Origin: Gammaproteobacteria bacterium
GTDB taxonomy: Bacteria; Pseudomonadota; Gammaproteobacteria; Chromatiales; Chromatiaceae
Assembly: GCA_030594925.1 (NCBI GenBank)
Contig: JAUVEG010000118.1
Coordinates: 1-5,200 of the forward strand
Direction of reading: 5' to 3'
Length of the DNA stretch: 5,200 nt
Position 1 is the first letter of the stretch, and each line of letters opens with the position of its first letter. Below are positions 1-4,535 of the stretch, in pieces. Both the position numbers and the translations under genes were made by a program. Under the pieces are notes generated by a model. It searched no databases and had not been told where the DNA came from. It saw only the letters and a program-made list of their open reading frames with translations.

Positions 1-24
1 CGGTCGCTGGACTGCGATTTTATT

Positions 25-239
25 AACCACAGATGCACACAGATAAACACGGATGGAAAATCACATTCATGGTTGTCTAAACTCCATGTTGGATGACTTC
101 GCAGGGTGGCATAAGCGGTAGCGCATCCGACCATGACACTAGATGGTGCAATGCGCGGAGCTTATTGCACCCTACGGTTTTGTTTTTTCCACAGATTTTT
201 CCATCTCTAATCTGTGTTTATCTGTGTGCATCTGTGGTT
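25..239. repeat. MITE-like nested inverted repeat with 26-bp perfect terminal arms
   Basis: Positions 25-50 and 214-239 are perfect reverse complements of each other over 26 bp (left arm begins AACCACAGATGCACACAG), separated by 163 bp. The match resumes weakly inward (ggatgg at 51-56 against ccatct at 201-206). The interior holds a second, unrelated inverted pair, annotated separately. No reading frame of note lies in 1-278, so this stretch is a repeat-bearing gene-free leader before the ThDP enzyme gene. Arms of this CCACAGATGCACACAGAT type are known as dispersed intergenic repeats in proteobacteria. That this one is mobilised as a non-autonomous element is inference, and no target-site duplication was identified. 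Confidence 0.7.
102..176. repeat. Pair of REP-like palindromic units in inverted orientation
   Basis: The unit at about 102-134 (AGGGTGGCATAAGC, then GCGCAT and CCAT) is repeated in reverse complement at about 143-176 (AGGGTGCAATAAGC, then GCGCAT and CCAT on the minus strand). The second unit is itself a hairpin: GGTGCAAT at 145-152 pairs perfectly with ATTGCACC at 164-171 around an 11-nt loop. This is the architecture of bacterial REP/BIME elements, short palindromes arranged head to head between genes. The hairpin is not followed by a T tract, so it is not called a terminator. Confidence 0.6.
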
Positions 240-278
240 CAACTCCTACTGGAATAATAAATTCCGAAGCCTGACTGT

Positions 279-1952
279 ATGAAAATTAAAGTTAGTGAGT
301 TAATCGTCAAATATATGCAGCGCCTGGGTATCGAGTACATCTTCGGTATGCCGGGTACTCACATTCTGCCCGTCTATGACAGCTTGTATAATTCAGAGAT
401 TCAAAGCGTACTGGCCAAGCACGAACAGGGCGCGGCATTTATGGCGGGTGGATATTCCCGCGCGTCGGGCAGGATTTCCGCCTGCATCACCACGGCGGGC
501 CCCGGCGCAACTAATCTGATTACCGGCATTGCCAATGCCTATGCTGACAAACAGCCGATCCTGATTATTACAGGAGAGACATCAACGCATATCTTTGGCA
601 AAGGCGGACTGCAGGAGAGTTCAGGCGAAGGCGGCAGCATCGATCAGCATGCTCTCTTCAAGAGCATCACCAGATATAACAAGATCGTTGAAAGAACCGA
701 CTATCTTGCCCAGGTTCTGAATCAGGCCTCAAAAGTCCTGCTCTCCTCCAACTCCGGACCGGTACTTCTCAGCTTCCCGTTCAATGTGCAGACGGAGATG
801 GTTGACGATGCAATATTGGATAAGATCAAAAATCGAGAGAGGGGTTCATGCAGTTCACGGCAGTTCCCCGCAGGTCGAGGCAGTATCACAGGCGATAGCG
901 GAAGCAAAACGCCCGGTAATCGTTGCAGGCTATGGCTGCATCCGCTCCGAAGCCCAGCAACTGGTCGAACAACTCAGTAAATCGATCAATATCCCGGTGA
1001 CAACCAGCCTCAAAGCAAAAGGCGTCATCAGCGAACAGTCAGCACTCTCCCTGGGAAGTCTGGGCGTGACGTCCAACGGCTATGCCTATCGCTACATTAT
1101 CGACAAAGCGGATCTGATTATTTTTCTTGGCGCTGCTTTTAATGAAAGAACCAGCTACCTGTGGGACCAAAAACTGCTCGAAAACAAGGAAATTGTGCAG
1201 ATCGACAACGATCCTGAACAGCTTGAGAAGGTGTTTGGGGCAGATGTCGCCATTCATGGTGATATCCGTGAAGTGCTCTCCGGAGTATTGAACAACATCG
1301 TGGAGCGTGATGTTCAGCGCAAGGGGCCTGACGGCATAGAGACATATCGCCGCGATGCCCTGAGTGAGAACGCAGCAGATAATGACTCCCCGGTTTCCAG
1401 CTCCAGATTTGCGCTGGTCGAGAAGTTTTTTTCGACGCTGGAGCAGCACTTTCCCGAAGACATCTACGTTTTTGATGACAACATTATCTACGCGCAGAAT
1501 TTTTATCACGTATCCAGCCGCAGCCGCTATTTTCCCAACTCCGGAATCTCCTCGCTGGGTCACGCCATACCCGCTGCAATCGGAGCGCGATTTTTGCAAA
1601 AAAACCGACTTTTGCCATTCTCGGTGACGGTGGCTTTCAGATGTGCTGCATGGAGATCATGACGGCAGTCAACTACAACTTGCCATTGAACGTGGTTGTT
1701 TTCAACAATGCGACCATGGGACTGATCCGAAAAAACCAGTTCCAGCAATACCATAAACGCTTTATTGACTGTGACTTCGTTAATCCCGGTTTCAGGGATT
1801 TGGCCCGTTCATTCGGCATCGATCACAAAAAAATCACCACGCAATCCGATATTGATGAGCTCTTCTCCAGTTGCGACCTCACTGACTCGATCAACCTCAT
1901 CGAGATCATCATCGATAAAGACGCCTTCCCGAGTTACAGGTCGGGGAGATAG
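279..1952 (+). pseudogene. Acetolactate-synthase-like ThDP-dependent enzyme, two frameshifts
   Basis: This is a thiamine-diphosphate enzyme of the acetolactate synthase / decarboxylase superfamily, which cleaves or joins 2-oxo-acid carbon skeletons in the cytoplasm. Three frames join into about 557 residues, normal for the family. The N-terminal pyrimidine-binding domain contains GMPGTH (23-28) and HEQGAAFMAGGYSRASG, with the cofactor-activating glutamate at about 49. The central Rossmann-like domain runs roughly from SQAIAEAKRPVIVAGYG to GDIREVL. The C-terminal domain holds the ThDP/Mg motif GDG (about 449-451) followed 24 residues later by NN (476-477). The frame changes by +1 at the G run 841-844 and by -1 in the A run 1598-1604, so the net length is preserved. 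Both sites are homopolymers, so sequencing or assembly error is as likely as true inactivation. The start at 279 has only a weak GAAG upstream. Substrate cannot be assigned; the downstream CoA-ligase-like gene suggests secondary or polysaccharide metabolism rather than branched-chain amino-acid synthesis. Confidence 0.88.
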
Positions 1953-1954
1953 CG

Positions 1955-1979
1955 GACTGAAATGCGTCGAATTTCAGTC
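1955..1979. repeat. 9-bp perfect hairpin just after the ThDP gene
   Basis: GACTGAAAT (1955-1963) pairs exactly with ATTTCAGTC (1971-1979) around a 7-nt loop, beginning 3 bases after the TAG stop of the ThDP gene. The location suits a transcript-end or mRNA-stabilising hairpin. The stem is AT-rich and no T tract follows, so an intrinsic terminator is not supported. Confidence 0.5.
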
Positions 1980-1984
1980 ATGAC

Positions 1985-2044
1985 TCTCGCAAAGTCGCAA
2001 AGCTCGCCAAGAAAAAACCTTTGCGTCTTTGCGCCTTTGCGAGA
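1985..2044. repeat. Dispersed inverted repeat of TTTGCG-type units
   Basis: The left arm at about 1985-2010 (TCTCGCAAAGTCGCAAAG and onward) is an imperfect reverse complement of the right arm at about 2019-2044, which holds three spaced copies of CTTTGCG and ends in GCGAGA. The arms flank a short A-rich centre. The 'CTTTGCG..CTTTGCG' composition is a known type of dispersed bacterial intergenic repeat. It occupies most of the 152-bp gap between the ThDP gene and the next small gene and would form a strong cruciform or RNA hairpin, potentially reducing read-through into the downstream genes. Confidence 0.65.
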
Positions 2045-2104
2045 AAATCTTTACTCATGGTGAGTCTGAGACAGAGATCTTGCTTGATAAAATGATCAAA
2101 TCTG

Positions 2105-2341
2105 ATGGCAGACAGGATGGATTCAATAGATTTCACTGCACTCAACCGCTTTTTCGATATCTTTAGCGGCAATCCGGATCTGCAAGCACTTCGACAGAGA
2201 CTGGATCAGTCGCAGTCAGCGCATAAGGAAATTCAAATCTGCAGGGAGTCGGCGCCGCTGATCGCCAAAGAGATCGGGGCGGCAGGTTTCGATGACGCGT
2301 TGATTCACGGGCAAACAGAGAGCAGCGTCATGCAGGAATGA
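2105..2341 (+). CDS. Small hypothetical protein, faintly Nif11-leader-like
   Basis: A 78-codon frame with no confident family. Residues 9-25 (LNRFFDIFSGNPDLQAL region) and 52-65 (LIAKEIGAAGFDDAL region) loosely follow the Nif11 / nitrogen-fixing leader pattern of F-x-x-x-x-x-x-(D/N)P-x-L near the N-terminus and A-x-x-x-G(F/Y) later. The spacing between the halves is about ten residues longer than usual, and there is no Gly-Gly cleavage site. No transmembrane segment is evident. The start is uncertain: no good Shine-Dalgarno precedes 2105, and the ATG at 2117 is an alternative. The frame ends at TGA 2339-2341, overlapping an ATG at 2338 that opens a 23-codon helical-looking extension in another frame, so the true C-terminus may lie at 2409. 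It sits immediately upstream of the PaaK-like ligase on the same strand. Confidence 0.45.
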   Translation: MADRMDSIDFTALNRFFDIFSGNPDLQALRQRLDQSQSAHKEIQICRESAPLIAKEIGAAGFDDALIHGQTESSVMQE

Positions 2342-2409
2342 TCGAGGCGATCACTGCATACGCCGATGAGCGCCAAGCCTGGAAACAGGCGCTGGCTGAA
2401 CAGCATTGA
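2338..2409 (+). CDS. Possible 23-codon ORF or frameshifted C-terminus of the preceding gene
   Basis: The ATG at 2338 overlaps the preceding stop codon in an ATGA arrangement and encodes 23 residues beginning MIEAITAYADERQAW and ending at TGA 2407-2409. The Ala/Glu/Gln-rich helical composition looks more coding than the overlapping N-terminus of the ligase frame. It could be the displaced C-terminus of the 2105 gene after an indel, giving a protein of about 101 residues, or a translationally coupled mini-gene. AGGA lies directly against the ATG, too close for a normal ribosome-binding site, which favours the frameshift reading. Support is composition only. Confidence 0.25.
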   Translation: MIEAITAYADERQAWKQALAEQH

Positions 2410-3727
2410 CCTTGATGTTCAGATGATCTCCCGTCTCAAACATGTCATATACTCTCAGCAAAAAAGAGAGCGCTACGCATACTTGAAGGAGCTGCTGAAC
2501 AATGAGCGCATGAGCAGAGAGCTACTTCTGCAAAAACAGCAGCGGGAACTCACGGCCATCATCAGCTTCGCCGCAAACAATACCGATTTCTACCAGCACA
2601 AATATCAGCAGGCCATGCTGCGTGATCTCGATGATCTCGCATTGAAGAACCTGCCGATACTGCGCAAGGAGGAGATTGTGCACCATAAAGACGCCATGGT
2701 GGCCAGGGGATTGGAGAAGCGCAGTCTGCGCATCGGACATACCGGAGGCTCCACAGGCAGGCCCCTGGCATTCTATTACGACAGCCATAAAACCGAATTG
2801 ATGCGCGCCGGCATGATGCGCAGCTATATGTGGTCGGGATGGCGGCCGGGAGAGAAGATCCTGAACTTCTGGGACGCCAGACAGGACATCAAGGGGGGAG
2901 GGGGATTCAGCAAAACAGTTGCTGACTGCATCGCCGCCGAAACAACCATCGGTGCTTATGAGTATACGCAGGCGCAGCTGCATGAGCGGGCGAAATTTAT
3001 CCAGTCATACAAGCCGGTATTGCTGCAGGGCTACGCCTCCATACTTGCCGAGTTAGCCGGATATATCATCGAACAGCGCATGCGCATGCCAAAGAGCCTC
3101 AAGGGGGTCTTCTCCACCGCAGAGGTGCTCTATGAGTGGCAGCGCGAAGCGATTGAGACTGCCTTTTCATGCAAGGTCTTCAACCAGTACGGCAGCAGGG
3201 AGATTCCCAATATCGCCCTTCAATGCCGTCATGGAAATTTCCATGTTTTCACCGACATGGTCTATCTGGAATCGGTCTATAGGCAACATGAGGATCGATT
3301 TCTGGTGACTTCGCTGACCAACAGGGTGATGCCTTTTATCCGCTATGAGATCGGTGACTCAGGAAGACTTTGGGCGGGAGATTGTCCCTGCGGATCACCA
3401 TTTCCACTGATGGAGATGGAGTTTTGCCGCAGCAACGACATCATCGTGACACACAGCGGCAAGCGCATCTATCCCTCCTACTTCATCCACCTGCTGGATG
3501 GAGTCAAAGGCATCAAACAGTACCAGTTTGTACAGCATGCGTTGAACAGGATTGTTTTAAACATCGATGCGGAATCAAAGCTTGGGCCCGGACTGCAGGT
3601 ATCGCTGCAGCAAAGGATAACAAATGAGATCGACAAGCACATGACCCTGGAGATTAATCCAGTTGAAATGATCGAACGCACCCGCTCAGGCAAGCATCGC
3701 TTTGTCATCAATGCCAGGTCGAACTGA
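2366..3727 (+). CDS. PaaK/CapK-family adenylate-forming ligase (phenylacetate-CoA-ligase-like)
   Basis: The 453 residues match the phenylacetate-CoA ligase / CapK branch of the ANL superfamily, which activates a carboxylate as an acyl-AMP and usually passes it to CoA or another nucleophile in the cytoplasm. Visible motifs, in order, are the phosphate loop HTGGSTGRPL (125-134), the A5-like YGSRE (275-279), RYEIGD (326-331, ribose-binding aspartate), the hinge segment GKRIYPSYF (366-373), and the C-terminal catalytic-lysine region RTRSGKHRF (438-446, lysine 443). Cys287, His289 and the CPC at 340-342 resemble the metal-binding cysteine cluster of PaaK relatives. All core motifs are intact, unlike the flanking genes. 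The start is unsure: 2366 lacks a clear Shine-Dalgarno, and ATG 2423 (residue 20) would avoid overlap with the 2338-2409 frame. The stop codon overlaps the ATG of the B2-like gene by one base (TGATG), implying translational coupling. The acyl substrate cannot be predicted. Confidence 0.9.
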   Translation: MSAKPGNRRWLNSIDLDVQMISRLKHVIYSQQKRERYAYLKELLNNERMSRELLLQKQQRELTAIISFAANNTDFYQHKYQQAMLRDLDDLALKNLPILRKEEIVHHKDAMVARGLEKRSLRIGHTGGSTGRPLAFYYDSHKTELMRAGMMRSYMWSGWRPGEKILNFWDARQDIKGGGGFSKTVADCIAAETTIGAYEYTQAQLHERAKFIQSYKPVLLQGYASILAELAGYIIEQRMRMPKSLKGVFSTAEVLYEWQREAIETAFSCKVFNQYGSREIPNIALQCRHGNFHVFTDMVYLESVYRQHEDRFLVTSLTNRVMPFIRYEIGDSGRLWAGDCPCGSPFPLMEMEFCRSNDIIVTHSGKRIYPSYFIHLLDGVKGIKQYQFVQHALNRIVLNIDAESKLGPGLQVSLQQRITNEIDKHMTLEINPVEMIERTRSGKHRFVINARSN

Positions 3728-4120
3728 TGCTGCATAAAATTAGAAAATTCACAAAACTGAAGAGCAGGCAGAGATGGTTGTTTATTGAAGCCTACGCCAG
3801 GCTGAGGGTGATGCGTGCAGATGGAGACGGCGCTGGCTATAGGAAAAGCCGTGCGCTCAGCGGCTGGCGACACTCCCTGGGAGTCAGCATACCTGGCGCA
3901 GACTCTGACCGCCCAGCGGATGCTCGATAATAGAGGAATCGGCGGTATTTTTCATCTGGGGGCGACAATGGATGAAACTGCCGAGGAGAAGCTCAAAGCG
4001 CACGCATGGCTGCTCTGTGATAACACCATTATCACTGGAGAAGCGGGGCATGAAGAGTATGCCGTATTGTCTACGTTCAGTTGGAAGGGGAGATGTGATG
4101 GAGCCGATGGGCGGAATTGA
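3727..4120 (+). pseudogene. Lasso-peptide B2-like (transglutaminase-fold) leader peptidase, broken
   Basis: B2 proteins are cysteine peptidases that remove the leader from lasso and related RiPP precursors, usually about 140-150 residues with a Cys-His-Asp triad. The N-terminal part is in the frame starting at 3727 (MLHKIRKFTKLKSRQRWLFI, then EAYARLRVMR), which matches B2 openings. The conserved core is in a different frame, opening at GTG 3815: ALAIGKAVRSAAGDTPWES, then LAQTLTAQRMLDNRGIGG, HLGAT, KAHAWLLCDN, IITGEAGHEEYAVLSTFS. The catalytic His is the one in KAHAW (codon at 4001). The position where B2 proteins have the nucleophilic Cys (S-x-C-L) reads SAYL, with TAC at 3890-3892. The joined product would be about 130 residues; the usual middle segment after the N-terminal helix appears shortened. 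The last codons run into the tRNA remnant. Its ATG overlaps the ligase stop. Most likely a pseudogene; a non-catalytic homologue split in two is the alternative. Confidence 0.72.
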
Positions 4121-4143
4121 ACCGCCGATCTACTGATTATGAA
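4099..4143 (-). other. 3' fragment of a tRNA gene (putative att site of an integrated element)
   Basis: Read on the minus strand, this segment gives an anticodon loop TTCATAA (4143-4137), 3' anticodon stem TCAGT, variable loop AGATC, a perfect five-pair T arm GGCGG-TTCAATT-CCGCC (4126-4110), 3' acceptor strand CATCGGC, discriminator T and CCA (4101-4099). The 5' half of a tRNA is absent: bases beyond 4143 do not complete the anticodon stem, and no D arm or 5' acceptor strand follows. Exactly this 3' portion, from anticodon loop to CCA, is what tyrosine-recombinase elements duplicate on integration. The literal anticodon is CAU, but U73 and the TCAGTAG context also suit a drifted tRNA-Thr(CGU), so the identity is open. 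Confidence 0.72.
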
Positions 4144-4174
4144 ACCCATGCAGAACTGTTGCCTATACTGCATT

Positions 4175-4198
4175 GCGTGTATTGTTGCAATTACACGC
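4175..4198. promoter_or_regulatory. Operator 1 of hipBA (inverted repeat)
   Basis: GCGTGTA (4175-4181) and TACACGC (4192-4198) form an inverted repeat with a 10-bp spacer that itself is nearly palindromic (TTG..CAA). It overlaps the -35 region of the predicted hipBA promoter. The same heptamers form a second site downstream. E. coli HipB binds inverted repeats of similar size (TATCCN8GGATA), so this is the expected autorepressor operator with a different half-site. Confidence 0.7.
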
Positions 4199-4211
4199 AT
4201 ATCCGTATAAT
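4182..4211 (+). promoter_or_regulatory. Sigma70-like promoter for hipBA
   Basis: A perfect TATAAT -10 lies at 4206-4211. A -35 candidate is TTGTTG (4182-4187, 18-bp spacer) or TTGCAA (4185-4190, 15-bp spacer). Predicted transcription start is near 4218, leaving a leader of about 57 nt before the hipB ATG. The promoter is bracketed by the two operator repeats, which fits repression by HipB or the HipBA complex. Confidence 0.65.
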
Positions 4212-4219
4212 CTATTGAT

Positions 4220-4237
4220 TACACGCTAATGCGTGTA
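4220..4237. promoter_or_regulatory. Operator 2 of hipBA (inverted repeat)
   Basis: TACACGC (4220-4226) and GCGTGTA (4231-4237) form a perfect 7-bp inverted repeat with a 4-bp TAAT spacer, covering about +3 to +20 of the predicted transcript. The half-sites are those of operator 1 but in the opposite relative order (facing inward versus outward), with a shorter spacer. Confidence 0.7.
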
Positions 4238-4274
4238 TCGGAGATTATCGTCAGCCACAACGGAGATGACCGCT

Positions 4275-4535
4275 ATGCTTATTCACTCGCCGAAAGATCT
4301 GGCCCGGTATTATCGGGATCAACGTAAACAACGTAGCGTATCTCAAACGGCAGTAGCTGAAGAGGTTGCTGTGAGGCAGGACACTGTCTCTAAATTTGAG
4401 AATAAACCCGATAATGTGCGGCTGGATACGTTGTTCCGCCTGCTCTCTGCACTCGATCTTGAGGTGCATCTCGTTCCCAAGGGGGGCTTGGCGTCAAAAG
4501 ATAACAAGAATAGGGAGTGGACTGAGAAATGGTGA
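4275..4535 (+). CDS. hipB: HipB-like antitoxin, XRE-family HTH autorepressor
   Basis: The 86-residue antitoxin would bind HipA and repress its own operon. An XRE helix-turn-helix spans about residues 23-43 (SQTAVAEEVAVRQDTVSKFE), followed by the conserved FENKPDNVRLDTLF segment, which parallels FENNPDNTTLTTFF of E. coli HipB (88 residues). A C-terminal tryptophan (W86) ends the protein, as in E. coli HipB. The ATG at 4275 is chosen because GGAG (4262-4265) sits 9 nt upstream and the length fits. A GTG at 4233 or ATG at 4266 would lengthen it, and the GTG lies inside operator 2. hipA begins before the hipB stop, so translation is probably coupled. Two matching inverted repeats upstream support autoregulation. 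Confidence 0.9.
   Translation: MLIHSPKDLARYYRDQRKQRSVSQTAVAEEVAVRQDTVSKFENKPDNVRLDTLFRLLSALDLEVHLVPKGGLASKDNKNREWTEKW

Noticed and set aside
25..239. CRISPR array
   Set aside because: The repeats are inverted pairs of two different families, not regularly spaced direct repeats with spacers.
1039..1599. 186-codon open frame on the minus strand
   Set aside because: It is antisense to the clearly conserved central ThDP-enzyme domain, has no recognisable family, and is a codon-bias shadow.
1955..1979. Intrinsic terminator after the ThDP gene
   Set aside because: The hairpin is perfect but AT-rich and is not followed by a T run.
2522..2983. 153-codon open frame on the minus strand
   Set aside because: It is antisense to the motif-bearing part of the PaaK-like ligase (including the phosphate loop); no family or ribosome-binding site supports it.
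3478..3873. 131-codon minus-strand frame
   Set aside because: It is antisense to the ligase C-terminus and the B2-like N-terminus, with no recognisable motifs.
4099..4170. A complete tRNA gene on the minus strand
   Set aside because: The 5' acceptor strand, D arm and 5' anticodon stem are missing beyond 4143; only the 3' portion is present.
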